64,000 bases of DNA, from the NCBI GenBank assembly GCA_964551335.1, contig CAZKCO010000003.1, positions 124,001-188,000 on the forward strand, given 5' to 3'. This document shows, piece by piece, positions 33,565-46,574 of the stretch. Under the pieces are notes generated by a model that saw only the letters and a list, made by a program, of their open reading frames with translations, did no database searches and was not told the origin of the DNA. Source of the stretch: Tunicatimonas sp964551335 (GTDB taxonomy: Bacteria > Bacteroidota > Bacteroidia > Cytophagales > Cyclobacteriaceae). How positions within the stretch are numbered: the first letter of the stretch is position 1; the number at the start of each line of letters is the position of its first letter. Both the position numbers and the translations under genes were made by a program.

Positions 33565-35760
33565 ATGGTAGAGCAAACAATTGATCTGCAAGCTGCCCTT
33601 AAACAATATTTTGGCTACAATTATTTCCGCGGAAACCAGGAAGCCATTATTCAAAATATCCTGAACCGCCGCAATACTTTCGTTATCATGCCTACCGGAG
33701 CCGGCAAGTCGCTGTGCTACCAGCTTCCGGCCCTGTTGCAGTCAGGCACTGCGATCGTTATTTCCCCGCTCATTGCGCTGATGAAAAATCAGGTCGATCA
33801 ATTAAATGGATTTAACATCGACGCCCGGTTTCTGAATTCTACGCTGAGCAAGACGGAAATCAACCAAGTAAGAAGGGATACGCTAAAGGGAAAAACCAAG
33901 CTGCTGTACGTAGCTCCGGAGTCGCTAACCAAGGAGGAGAATATTAAATTTTTACAGGAAGCCAATGTATCCTTTGTAGCGGTAGATGAGGCTCACTGTA
34001 TTTCGGAGTGGGGGCACGATTTCCGGCCCGAATACCGGCGGATTAAGTACATTATCTCCCAATTGAAAGAGGATGTTCCGATCATCGCCCTGACGGCCAC
34101 GGCTACGCCCAAGGTACAACTGGACATTCAGCGGAACCTACAAATGGAAGAGGCTGATTTGTTCAAATCCTCATTTAACCGGGAAAACCTCTACTACGAT
34201 GTCCGGCCGAAAACCCAAATCAAAAAGCAACTGATTAAGTTTATTAAGCAGTATCCGGGAAAATCCGGGATTATCTACTGCTTGAGCCGGAAGAAGGTAG
34301 AAGAAATCGCTCAATTCCTTCAGGTAAACGGCATCAAAGCGGCCCCCTACCACGCTGGCCTGGACTCCAACGTACGGATGAAGAATCAGGATGCTTTCTT
34401 GAACGAGGATGTAGACGTAATTGTAGCGACCATTGCCTTTGGCATGGGCATCGATAAGCCCGACGTCCGCTTCGTAATTCACTATAATGTGCCTAAATCA
34501 CTGGAAGGGTATTACCAGGAAACCGGCCGGGCCGGACGCGATAGCCGGGAAGCCCGCTGCCTGATGTTTTACAGCTACAGCGACATTCTGAAGCTGGAAA
34601 AATTTAACAAAGACAAAACGGTTACCGAACGTGATAATGCCCGCCATCTGTTAGGCGAAATGATCGCTTACTCCGAGTCGGCGGTGTGTCGTAAGCGGCA
34701 ATTACTGCACTACTTTGGCGAGTATCTGGCCGAAGATTGCGGCTTTTGCGACAACTGCGTGAACCCTAAAGAAAAGTACGAAGGAAAAGAGTTTATTACA
34801 ATCGCCCTGCAAGCCGTACAGCAAACCGACGAGCGCTTTGGTATTAACCACTTAGTAGACGTAATTCGGGGGTCAGAAAACCAGTACGTGAAGAGCTATA
34901 AACACGATCAGTTGCCGGTATACGGCAAAGGCAAAGACGAACCAGCCGATCACTGGAGCTCCGTACTGCGGCAGGCCCTGATTTTTGAGTTGCTGGATAA
35001 AGACATTGAAAACATTGGAGTGATCAAGCTGAACGCTAAGGGTGCAGCATTTTTACAGCAGCCCTACTCCATCACGCTCTCCAAAAACCACGTTTTTGAA
35101 GACGTGACCGAAAGCGAAGAAAACGATGGAACTTTAGGACAAAACGGGGCTGCTACCCAGGGGCAAGCCTACGACGACAATCTGTTTCAGCGGCTCAAGC
35201 AGCTTCGAAAAGATATTGCCAAGCGAAAGAATGTTCCTCCCTATGTGGTATTCCAGGAACCTTCGCTAGAGGAAATGGCCACCACCTACCCCACCACTAA
35301 GGAAGAAATGGCGGCTATCAACGGAGTGGGTATGGGGAAGGTGATCAAGTTCGGAGCTCCTTTCCTGAAACTCATTGAAGAGTACGTTGAAGAAAATGAT
35401 ATCACTACGGCTTCCGATGTGGTGATTAAGTCGGCCATCAACAAATCCAAGAACAAAATCGTCATCATTCAGCAGATTGATAAGAAAGTAGACCCGGAAG
35501 AGATTGCTGACGCGCTGAATCTCTCTATGGAAGAGTTAATCAGTGAAATGGAGAACATCTGCTATTCCGGTACCAAGCTCAGCATTGACTACTACCTGAA
35601 TCAGTTTCTGGACGAAGAGCATATTGATGACCTGAACGATTATTTCCTAAACGCCGAGTCGGACCAAATTGAGTTGGCCTTGGAAGAGTTTGGCGATGAA
35701 TACACCGAAGAAGAGCTACGGTTGTTCCGCGTTAAGTTCCTATCCGAATACGCAAACTAA
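33565..35760 (+). CDS. recQ: ATP-dependent DNA helicase RecQ
   Basis: A superfamily 2 helicase for recombination and fork repair. From the ATG at 33565 it has 731 residues. The longer frame to 33394 is rejected because it would run through the terminator at 33506-33542. Walker A PTGAGKS is at 43-49 and DEAH at 141-144, followed by CISEWGHDFRPEY. Zinc-binding cysteines lie in VCRKRQ and CGFCDNC (about 370-400), then the RQC winged helix and an HRDC domain (about 545-620). The C-terminal 110 residues form a further helical segment rich in acidic residues, common in Bacteroidota RecQ. Confidence 0.95.
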   Translation: MVEQTIDLQAALKQYFGYNYFRGNQEAIIQNILNRRNTFVIMPTGAGKSLCYQLPALLQSGTAIVISPLIALMKNQVDQLNGFNIDARFLNSTLSKTEINQVRRDTLKGKTKLLYVAPESLTKEENIKFLQEANVSFVAVDEAHCISEWGHDFRPEYRRIKYIISQLKEDVPIIALTATATPKVQLDIQRNLQMEEADLFKSSFNRENLYYDVRPKTQIKKQLIKFIKQYPGKSGIIYCLSRKKVEEIAQFLQVNGIKAAPYHAGLDSNVRMKNQDAFLNEDVDVIVATIAFGMGIDKPDVRFVIHYNVPKSLEGYYQETGRAGRDSREARCLMFYSYSDILKLEKFNKDKTVTERDNARHLLGEMIAYSESAVCRKRQLLHYFGEYLAEDCGFCDNCVNPKEKYEGKEFITIALQAVQQTDERFGINHLVDVIRGSENQYVKSYKHDQLPVYGKGKDEPADHWSSVLRQALIFELLDKDIENIGVIKLNAKGAAFLQQPYSITLSKNHVFEDVTESEENDGTLGQNGAATQGQAYDDNLFQRLKQLRKDIAKRKNVPPYVVFQEPSLEEMATTYPTTKEEMAAINGVGMGKVIKFGAPFLKLIEEYVEENDITTASDVVIKSAINKSKNKIVIIQQIDKKVDPEEIADALNLSMEELISEMENICYSGTKLSIDYYLNQFLDEEHIDDLNDYFLNAESDQIELALEEFGDEYTEEELRLFRVKFLSEYAN

Positions 35761-35855
35761 TGAGTGATGACTAATGATTGATGAAGGATGGTTAAGACTT
35801 AGAAAGTCATTATTCCGCGCCAGGGTGGCATCACTCATTCTTCATTAGTCATTAC
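35761..35855. repeat. Intergenic self-complementary element E
   Basis: Left part GAGTGATGACTAATGATT (35762-35779) is matched in reverse complement by right-hand ATCACTCATTCTTC and ATTAGTCATTACC (35830-35855). The arms pair with slippage since both are built from the words TGATGA and CTAATGA. It lies between recQ and purD. Confidence 0.45.
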
Positions 35856-35862
35856 CTACTGA

Positions 35863-35894
35863 TTGCTATCTTTCCGTTCTATTCCTTAGCTTTG
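35863..35894 (+). promoter_or_regulatory. Promoter of purD
   Basis: TTG at 35863-35865, a 21-bp spacer, and TAGCTTTG at 35887-35894, an exact TAnnTTTG box. Transcription would start near 35900, about 10 bases before the ATG. This is the best two-part Bacteroidota promoter in the window. Confidence 0.55.
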
Positions 35895-35909
35895 CGCTAA
35901 AAGCTAACT

Positions 35910-37220
35910 ATGAATATTCTATTACTGGGCTCCGGCGGTCGGGAACACGCCCTAGCCTGGAAAATTAACCAGAGTCCGCAATGCAACCAACTGTTTGTCG
36001 CTCCCGGCAACGCCGGTACGGCTAAGTTTAATACTTCCGAAAATTTAGTTCAGAACAACTACGATCAGGCTGATTTTCAGCGTATTGCTGATTTTATTGA
36101 GCAACAAGAGATAGAGTTGGTTGTAGTGGGTCCGGAAGCCCCGCTCGTAGCCGGTATCACCGATTTTCTGAAGCAGCATCCATCCACATCCGAGGTACTA
36201 GTGGTCGGCCCAACCCAGGCCGGTGCCGAGCTGGAAGGAAGTAAAGACTTCGCCAAGCAGTTCATGGAGAAGTACGGCATTCCCACGGCTGCTTCCCGCA
36301 CCTTTACGGCCGAAGAGCTTGATGCGGGAATTGATTATCTAAAACAGCAATCCTTACCTATTGTGCTGAAAGCCGACGGGCTGGCGGCGGGTAAAGGTGT
36401 GATTATCTGCCCTACTTACGAAGAAGCGGAGCAAACCCTCACCGATATGCTGAAAAACAAGAAATTCGGGACTGCCAGTCAGAAAGTAGTGATCGAGGAA
36501 TTCCTGGAGGGTATTGAGCTGTCGGTATTTGTGCTTACCGACGGAAAAAACTACCAGCTACTACCCGAGGCCAAAGATTACAAACGCATTGGCGAACAGG
36601 ATACTGGCCCCAATACCGGGGGTATGGGCGCCATTTCTCCTGTTCCCTTTGCCGATGAGGCCTTTCTGGAAAAAGTAAAAAACCAGATCGTGGAACCCAC
36701 TATTCAGGGACTAGCCGAAGAAAATATTGATTATCGAGGCTTTATTTTTATTGGACTGATGAATGTTAACGATAGCCCTTACGTCATTGAGTACAATGTT
36801 CGAATGGGTGATCCCGAAACGCAAGCCGTCATTCCCCGTCTGGAAAGCGATCTGGTAGAATTATTGATCGCTACTGCGCGGCAGCAATTAAGCGATGTCT
36901 CCGTTCAAATTACTCCTCAAACTGCCGCTACGGTAGTGATGGTTTCGGGCGGCTACCCCGGTAGTTACCAGAAAGGAAAGCTAATCAGTGGGTTATCCGA
37001 AACATCGGAGAGCCTCATTTTCCACGCGGGTACCAAAGCCGAAGAAGATCAGGTGATTACCAACGGTGGCCGCGTACTGGCCATCACTTCTCTGCACGAT
37101 CAGCTTGAGGGAGCGCTAACGCAGACTTACGAGCGAATAAACCGGCTCTGCTGGGAGGGAATATACTACCGTAAAGACATCGGGCAGGATATTCTTCGGT
37201 ACGAGTCTACTGGAAAATAG
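35910..37220 (+). CDS. purD: Phosphoribosylamine-glycine ligase
   Basis: Second step of purine synthesis: ATP-dependent joining of glycine to 5-phosphoribosylamine. The 436 residues open with MNILLLGSGGREHALAWK, and the ATP-grasp core has VLKADGLAAGKGVIIC, VIEEFLEGIELSVF, DTGPNTGGMGAISP and EYNVRMGDPETQ. Length and all motifs match active GARS enzymes. It is monofunctional, as usual in bacteria, and not linked to other pur genes here. Confidence 0.97.
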   Translation: MNILLLGSGGREHALAWKINQSPQCNQLFVAPGNAGTAKFNTSENLVQNNYDQADFQRIADFIEQQEIELVVVGPEAPLVAGITDFLKQHPSTSEVLVVGPTQAGAELEGSKDFAKQFMEKYGIPTAASRTFTAEELDAGIDYLKQQSLPIVLKADGLAAGKGVIICPTYEEAEQTLTDMLKNKKFGTASQKVVIEEFLEGIELSVFVLTDGKNYQLLPEAKDYKRIGEQDTGPNTGGMGAISPVPFADEAFLEKVKNQIVEPTIQGLAEENIDYRGFIFIGLMNVNDSPYVIEYNVRMGDPETQAVIPRLESDLVELLIATARQQLSDVSVQITPQTAATVVMVSGGYPGSYQKGKLISGLSETSESLIFHAGTKAEEDQVITNGGRVLAITSLHDQLEGALTQTYERINRLCWEGIYYRKDIGQDILRYESTGK

Positions 37221-37443
37221 AACCGTCTATTCGTTTTTTTGCAAATTCGTAGTAATTTAAGCACAGTACCTCGGCAGCGCTCTAGGCAAATTTGAGCAAT
37301 TGACCGATGTTTACTGCTAGTCGCCCGCAGCAAGGGGACAGCAGTGGTTGTTTTTTGACAGTTTAGAAGTTTCACGTAGGAAGGCCGAAGGCAAGTGTCA
37401 TGGGCATTGCCGAGGGCGTTCCGATCAATATATAGAGGATGAT

Positions 37444-38562
37444 ATGGGATGCAGTACATGTAGCACCAGCAATGGTCAGGTAAAAGGATGCCGCAACAAC
37501 GGCGGATGCGGCACCGGAGGATGTAACAAAATGAACGTCTTCGACTGGCTATCAAATATGGATTTTCCGTCGCACGATACCTTCGACGTTGTAGAGGTAA
37601 AATTTAAAAACGGATATAAAAGCTTTTTTCGAAACACCAAAGATCTGGTTCTCACTACCGGGGATCCGGTGGTGGTAGATGTACCCAACGGTTACCATAT
37701 TGGTTATATCTCTTTGCAGGGCGAACTGGTACGACTGCAAATGCAAAAGAAAAAAGTAGCCAACGACGACCAGATTCGGACGATCTACCGAGTCGCTTCT
37801 TCTCAAGATCTGGAAAATTTTGAGAAGGTACGCAACCGGGAAATGCCCACCTTGTACCGTACCCGGGAGATTATTCAAAAGATGGGTCTCTCGATGAAAC
37901 TCTCCGACGTAGAGTACCAGGCCGATAACAACAAAGCCACCTTCTACTACTCGGCCGATAGCCGGGTAGACTTTCGGGAATTAATTAAAGTGCTAGCCGG
38001 TGAATTCAGAATCCGGGTGGAGATGCGGCAAATTAGCTTACGGCAAGAAGCCGGACGACTAGGCGGCATTGGTTCCTGCGGGCGAGAGCTTTGCTGCTCT
38101 ACCTGGCTGTCTGACTTTAAGAGTGTATCTACCTCCGCCGCCCGTTACCAGAATCTATCGCTGAACCCCAGCAAACTTTCCGGCCAGTGCGGACGCCTTA
38201 AATGCTGCCTAAACTACGAGCTCGAAACCTATATGAATGCTCTAAAGCACATTCCGGAAGTAAACAAACCACTAAAAACCCGCAAAGGGGATGCGGTGCT
38301 GCAAAAAACCGATATCTTCCGCCGCCTTATGTGGTTTAGTTTTGCCGGAGAAAGCGCCTGGATACCCCTCAGTGCCAAGCGCGTAAAGGAAGTTCTAGAG
38401 CTCAACCAGCAGGGCAAATTACCCGACAACCTGAAGGAAGATAATGTACTGGAAAAAGATACCCCCACAGTGCTGAATAACGATTTAGTGAAGATGGATA
38501 AGAAGTTCCAAAAGAAGCGCTCTAAGTCGGGGCGGCGGAAAAAACGTAAGAAACGTCGCTAA
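37444..38562 (+). CDS. PSP1-domain protein, RicT/YaaT-like
   Basis: Homologous to RicT (YaaT), an iron-sulfur subunit of a complex that influences RNA processing in Bacillus. I start at the ATG at 37444 (372 residues): MGCSTCSTS leads directly into a cysteine-rich N-terminus (CRNNGGCGTGGCNK). The longer frame adds 32 unrelated residues. The PSP1 core spans about 40-270, with conserved GSCGRELCCSTWLSDF and SGQCGRLKCCLNYE clusters. The lysine/arginine tail KKRSKSGRRKKRKKRR may bind RNA. gldH follows 44 bp later, the usual neighbour in Bacteroidota. Confidence 0.92.
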   Translation: MGCSTCSTSNGQVKGCRNNGGCGTGGCNKMNVFDWLSNMDFPSHDTFDVVEVKFKNGYKSFFRNTKDLVLTTGDPVVVDVPNGYHIGYISLQGELVRLQMQKKKVANDDQIRTIYRVASSQDLENFEKVRNREMPTLYRTREIIQKMGLSMKLSDVEYQADNNKATFYYSADSRVDFRELIKVLAGEFRIRVEMRQISLRQEAGRLGGIGSCGRELCCSTWLSDFKSVSTSAARYQNLSLNPSKLSGQCGRLKCCLNYELETYMNALKHIPEVNKPLKTRKGDAVLQKTDIFRRLMWFSFAGESAWIPLSAKRVKEVLELNQQGKLPDNLKEDNVLEKDTPTVLNNDLVKMDKKFQKKRSKSGRRKKRKKRR

Positions 38563-38606
38563 TTTTTTATCAGAAGTATAACCACTAATCTCTCCCGTAC
38601 CACCGT

Positions 38607-39134
38607 ATGAGATTTACCAAAAACATGCTGTCTCTCCGCCGGATTCGTTTAGCTCGCTGGGATACCCGGTTTGCTGCTTTATTCATCGCGCTACTGGCAT
38701 TTGCCGGATGCGACGATAATCAGGTGTACGAAAAAAATGTAGACTTCAAACAGAAAGTATGGGCCGCCGATAGCCTGCCGGTATTCCAATTTCAGATCAA
38801 CAACCCAGATCAGCCGTATAATATTTACTGGAATGTACGGAATACTGTGTCTTACCCCTTCCAAAATCTGTACCTTACCTACTATCTGGAAGATACCGTG
38901 GGGAACACGATTACAGAAGACCTCTACCAGATAGACCTCTTTGAACCCCGAACCGGTAAGCCCTACGGAAGCGGGTTAGGCGACATATTTTCTCATCAGA
39001 TATTGGCGCTACCCAACTATCAGTTCGACTCGGCGGGCATGTATCAGATTCGGCTGGAGCAGTATATGCGGCGAGATTCACTGCCCGAAATTCTTTCGGT
39101 AGGAGTACGCGTAGAGGTGGCCGAAGCAGATTAA
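38607..39134 (+). CDS. gldH: Gliding motility lipoprotein GldH
   Basis: A 175-residue lipoprotein (FIALLAFAGCDDNQ) of the GldH family, one of the lipoproteins needed for Bacteroidota gliding. The GldH signature order is present: NVDFKQKVW, NIYWNVRNTVSYPFQNLYL, GLGDIFSHQ and YQIRLEQYMR. The N-terminus is longer than usual, with basic RRIRLARWDTR before the hydrophobic stretch. It sits between the ricT-like gene and the oxoprolinase gene (7 bp), probably one transcript. Confidence 0.92.
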   Translation: MRFTKNMLSLRRIRLARWDTRFAALFIALLAFAGCDDNQVYEKNVDFKQKVWAADSLPVFQFQINNPDQPYNIYWNVRNTVSYPFQNLYLTYYLEDTVGNTITEDLYQIDLFEPRTGKPYGSGLGDIFSHQILALPNYQFDSAGMYQIRLEQYMRRDSLPEILSVGVRVEVAEAD

Positions 39135-39141
39135 ACAGCGC

Positions 39142-42948
<3,807 letters not shown>

Positions 42949-42953
42949 GTTCG

Positions 42954-43364
42954 CTAAGAGGGCTGTTGATCCAAATCATACCACTCAATATTTTCTAAAT
43001 TTTTGCGGCGGCCTACGGCTTCGGGGGCGTAATGTTCTTCCAGATAGTCAAGGATTACCGCTTCATTCTCGCCCAGGTCCCAGAGTTTATGGTTCTCTTG
43101 CATCCAGACGATCATGCTATGCCAGCCCTCACGGGTAGCCCGGTTCTGCGTGATCAACTGGGCCGAATGGCAGGCAGTGCAGTTTCCTACCACCACCGAT
43201 AATTCGTCGTCTACCACCAATCCCGTGGCAGCATCTATACTATCAGACGCCAGCGCTACCTGAGCATCAGTAGTTTCATCCGCCTGCTCCGTAGCCGACT
43301 GACAAGCCAACCAACAGAAACTACCCACCCAAAATAACCAACTATTCCGAAACAGTTTTCTCAT
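42954..43364 (-). CDS. Monohaem cytochrome-c-like lipoprotein
   Basis: A 136-residue protein with a lipoprotein-like N-terminus (WLFWVGSFCWLACQS) and a single CxxCH site in GNCTACHSAQLITQNR. REGWHSMIVWMQ followed by the LGENEAVILDYLEEHYAP helix resembles the small cytochrome subunit of sulfite dehydrogenases (SorB type). No SorA-like molybdoenzyme is adjacent. It ends 5 bp from the convergent oxoprolinase gene. Confidence 0.88.
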   Translation of the reverse strand: MRKLFRNSWLFWVGSFCWLACQSATEQADETTDAQVALASDSIDAATGLVVDDELSVVVGNCTACHSAQLITQNRATREGWHSMIVWMQENHKLWDLGENEAVILDYLEEHYAPEAVGRRKNLENIEWYDLDQQPS

Positions 43365-43488
43365 AACCTCTCAAAAAAAACACTTCACAAAAGATCTACA
43401 ATGTAACAACTAAGCTTGATTATCTTATTGTTCAATTACTAATATCTTACGGTAAGCAGCTCCTCACTGAGCACAAACTGTCAAGTTT

Positions 43489-43938
43489 CTATCCGTAACT
43501 TGGTAAGCCTGACTGAAACTCGAAGCTTTGGTTATCGCGGTTGATGCGGCAGCAATAATGGTATAGTCCGTTAGTAATCACCAAATAGGGCGCTTGCAGC
43601 GAGTAATTGTACCAGGCCGATTGTCGGAAGGTGGCTTCGCCCAATTTCACATCGAACGACTTGCACTCTACGACCAAAAATGGCTGAGTATTTTTTCCGT
43701 AGACAATAATATCGGCTCGCTTTTTTCGGCCGTTTAGCAGCAGCCCCCCTTCTATTTTAATCAAAGCCTTCGGATACTTTAGATGCCCGGTTAAGTAGTG
43801 AGCAAAGTGCTGACGAACCCATTCTTCGGGGGTGAGAGCGACATATTTCTTACGGAAAACATCAAAAATGAAGCCTTCGCTATTTATTTGATGAGCAAAT
43901 GGTGGCAGGTTTAAGGATGGTCGTAGCACAGTTTCCAC
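43489..43938 (-). CDS. HsdR N-terminal domain protein (PD-(D/E)XK nuclease fold)
   Basis: The recognisable protein begins near VETVLRPSLNLPPF; no ATG exists, so I take the GTG at 43936-43938 (149 residues). A longer frame begins at a TTG at 44055 but would cover the SLC13 promoter and adds an AT-rich unmatched segment. RKKYVALTPEEWVRQHFAHY and KRADIIVYGKNTQPFLVVECK (Asp...ECK) are the catalytic core of the type I restriction R-subunit N-domain. This single-domain form is widespread in Bacteroidota and is not itself a restriction system. Confidence 0.82.
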   Translation of the reverse strand: METVLRPSLNLPPFAHQINSEGFIFDVFRKKYVALTPEEWVRQHFAHYLTGHLKYPKALIKIEGGLLLNGRKKRADIIVYGKNTQPFLVVECKSFDVKLGEATFRQSAWYNYSLQAPYLVITNGLYHYCCRINRDNQSFEFQSGLPSYG

Positions 43939-44027
43939 TCGGGCAAAATAGTAGGTTGAGCGAAGAATAAAAAGCACTTCAATTCTACTATTTTTAGTTT
44001 GTTTATCATTATTACTTTTTATTATAC

Positions 44028-44035
44028 TAACTTTG
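44028..44035 (+). promoter_or_regulatory. Candidate -7 box (TAACTTTG) for the SLC13 permease gene
   Basis: Exact TAnnTTTG match, 40 bp before the ATG at 44075. A TTTG upstream at about 44000 is too far for normal spacing, so only the -7 box is supported. Confidence 0.4.
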
Positions 44036-44074
44036 CATTGATACACGACTATCAAGTTATAGCACTGACATTTG

Positions 44075-45868
44075 ATGTTACCCGAGTTTCTTCAGCAGAT
44101 CATTACGTTAGGAAGTATTTTGTTACTGTTTGTAGCAATTTACCGGGAGTGGGTACGTCCGGCAGTGGGTTTTCTGGGTGTTGTACTGGGGTTAGTGTTG
44201 CTTCAGATAATTACTCCTCAGCAGATGCTGATGGGCTTTTCTAACGAATCTATCGCCAGTGTGGTGTTGTTGGTGGTACTCAGTTCGGCCCTGAGCAAAA
44301 ATTTTCAGATTGAATCTTTCATTGACCGCTTTTATCATTTGGGCAAGCGGGATATTCCACTAGGCTACCGAGGCTTTCTGCTACGGATGATGGTGCAGGT
44401 GGCCGCTTTATCCTCCTTCGTCAACAATACTCCCGTAGTGGCCCTGATGACTCCTTACGTATTTAACTGGGGACGAAAATATAACGTAAGCCCATCGCGG
44501 TTACTTATCCCTCTTTCCTACGCCACTATTATGGGGGGGATGATTACGCTGGTTGGTACTTCTACTACACTTGTGCTAAATGGTTTTATGACCAGTAATG
44601 GAATAGGAGACATTCCGGGCTTAAGTCTACTACTGATTGGCGGAGCGGTTTGTATACTGGGCATCACGTTCATTGTACTGATAGGTTATCGTTTGTTACC
44701 TAACCACGAAGACATTCTGAACCAGTTTAAGGAAAACCGACGGGAATACTTAGTAGAAACTACTTTAGAAAGAACCTCCCCGATGATCGGTAAAACCATT
44801 ACTGAAGCTGGCTTACGAAACCTCCGGGGGATGTACCTGGTAGAGATTATCCGGGCTAAGCAGGTCATCTCCCCGGTAGAGCCTCGAGAAAAACTACAGC
44901 GAAGCGATGTACTGATCTTTGCCGGGGCCACGGAATTTATCTTCGACCTGACCAGCAATGGTCGAGGGCTGGTGCTACCGCAGTACGATAAGACTAAACA
45001 CCGGGATGCCGTCAAGGTAATTGAAGCGGTAGTTGGTGCCCATTCTAACCTAATCGGTTATACCGCTAAGGAGATCGACTTTCGTCGGCGCTACGATGCC
45101 GCTATTGTGGCTATTCACCGGAACGGGGAACGATTGAGCGGAAAAATTGGGGAGATCAAACTCCGGCAGGGCGACCTGCTCCTACTGTACGCTGGCCGCG
45201 ACTTCCGTAATCGGGTAGATTTGTACCGGGATATTTTTATTGTCTCTCAGGTAAAAGAATTTCTACAGCCCAAACGCAAAAAGACCCTGCTGTTTTTGAT
45301 CGCAGTGTTTGCCTCTATCGGGGCCTTGCTGGTGGGGTTTGTTTCGCTATTCATTGCACTACTACTTATCTTCGCCGCTATGGTCGGCTTAAGAATGATA
45401 ACCCTCGCCGATGTAAAGCGGGATGTTGATGTGAATATGGTGGGCATTCTGGTGTTCTCGCTCGCTTTAGGTCAGGCTATCATCACAACGGGAAGCGGTG
45501 AGTTACTGGCTCAACAGATTCTGGGTGTCACTGCTTCCCTGGGCAATACCGCAGTGCTGGCAAGTTTACTGATTATTACTACCATTCTTACGTCCTTCAT
45601 CACTAATGTAGGGGCAGTTTCCATCATGTTTCCGCTAGCTTATGCCGTGAGTACTACCTTGCAAATAGACGGGATGCCGCTGTATCTGGGCATTGCCTAC
45701 GCGGCCTCGGCGGCCTTCCTCACTCCTATCGGCTACCAAACCAACCTGATTGTGTACGGTCCGGGGGGCTACAACTTCCGCGATTTCTTCCGCATCGGCC
45801 TGCCGGTAACACTTATCTATTTAGTTACGGTACTGGTTATGATCAAACTGCTGTATCCTGACTTTTAA
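44075..45868 (+). CDS. SLC13-family permease with two TrkA-C domains
   Basis: An inner-membrane anion or dicarboxylate transporter of 597 residues. I use the ATG at 44075, not the TTG three bases earlier. Membrane segments occupy about 5-215 and 400-597; the two hairpin signatures FVNNTPVVALMTP and TSFITNVGAVSIMFPLA are present. Between them are two TrkA-C (RCK-C) domains, about 225-300 and 315-385. Such proteins carry sulfate, citrate-cycle acids or other anions; substrate is not readable. Single gene. Confidence 0.92.
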   Translation: MLPEFLQQIITLGSILLLFVAIYREWVRPAVGFLGVVLGLVLLQIITPQQMLMGFSNESIASVVLLVVLSSALSKNFQIESFIDRFYHLGKRDIPLGYRGFLLRMMVQVAALSSFVNNTPVVALMTPYVFNWGRKYNVSPSRLLIPLSYATIMGGMITLVGTSTTLVLNGFMTSNGIGDIPGLSLLLIGGAVCILGITFIVLIGYRLLPNHEDILNQFKENRREYLVETTLERTSPMIGKTITEAGLRNLRGMYLVEIIRAKQVISPVEPREKLQRSDVLIFAGATEFIFDLTSNGRGLVLPQYDKTKHRDAVKVIEAVVGAHSNLIGYTAKEIDFRRRYDAAIVAIHRNGERLSGKIGEIKLRQGDLLLLYAGRDFRNRVDLYRDIFIVSQVKEFLQPKRKKTLLFLIAVFASIGALLVGFVSLFIALLLIFAAMVGLRMITLADVKRDVDVNMVGILVFSLALGQAIITTGSGELLAQQILGVTASLGNTAVLASLLIITTILTSFITNVGAVSIMFPLAYAVSTTLQIDGMPLYLGIAYAASAAFLTPIGYQTNLIVYGPGGYNFRDFFRIGLPVTLIYLVTVLVMIKLLYPDF

Positions 45869-45872
45869 TATT

Positions 45873-46574
45873 CTATTCAAGTAATTCATCAATCCTGACG
45901 AAGCGATACCCCCGTTGCTTAAGCGTGGTTAACAATTCATCCAATCGGTAATAAAACTTGTCTGTCCGACGTGGATCAGTTCCCAGGTGAATCAATAAGC
46001 TAAAGCCATTTAATCCGTGCTCATCTTTCTGTTCGTAATCTATAATTGACTGATAAATCGTTTCGGAAGATAAGTATCGGTTACCCATTTCGGGGTAGGT
46101 ATAATCGGCATTCGAGCGGGTCCCTGGCGTAAAATTCACTAGCTGAAACCCGGCTTCGGTAGTCCAGTCCGCGATTTGGGAGTTGTACCATTCGTAAGGA
46201 GGCAGAAAATAGGGAGCATCTTTTTTCTCTATTCCGAATTCTGCCATTCGCTGGTAGTTGCGGAGTAAATCTTGCGTAAACGCTTCCTTCGTCACCAGCA
46301 GACTATCCCGCTTTTCCCAATCGGCGTAGAGCAGATGCTGGTCTGAGTGCGCACCCAGATAGTGGCCGTCGGCTTTTAGGGCCTTGATTAACGAACTAAA
46401 TTCCGGATTGCGGTAGAAGTTTCCGGTGAGAAAGAATGAAGCCGCTACATTGTGCTCATGCAGCACCCGTTGGATATGATCACCACCGTCGGCGTACTCA
46501 TCGGCGGTGAGTACCAGGGCTATTTGGGGTTGGGCGACGTCTCCGCGGATAATGGCTCCGTGAGCGTCTTTCAC
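45873..46574 (-). CDS. Polysaccharide deacetylase-like protein, GTG start
   Basis: A 233-residue NodB-fold (CE4-like) protein. VLTADEYADGGD replaces the usual TFDDG motif 1. HSDQH gives the two metal histidines, LPPYEWY is motif 3 and LLIHLG motif 5, so zinc binding is plausible although motif 1 deviates. The GTG start shares its G with the stop TAG of the GH9 gene, a translational coupling. It has no signal peptide, unlike its exported partner. It is likely to act on deacetylation of amino-sugar products. Confidence 0.85.
   Translation of the reverse strand: MKDAHGAIIRGDVAQPQIALVLTADEYADGGDHIQRVLHEHNVAASFFLTGNFYRNPEFSSLIKALKADGHYLGAHSDQHLLYADWEKRDSLLVTKEAFTQDLLRNYQRMAEFGIEKKDAPYFLPPYEWYNSQIADWTTEAGFQLVNFTPGTRSNADYTYPEMGNRYLSSETIYQSIIDYEQKDEHGLNGFSLLIHLGTDPRRTDKFYYRLDELLTTLKQRGYRFVRIDELLE

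Noticed and set aside
37348..37443. Extended N-terminus of the RicT-like protein
   Set aside because: The 32 extra residues have no family match, while the ATG at 37444 leads directly into the conserved cysteine-rich start.
43489..44055. Type I restriction system
   Set aside because: Only the HsdR N-terminal fold is present; no helicase part, no HsdM and no HsdS nearby.
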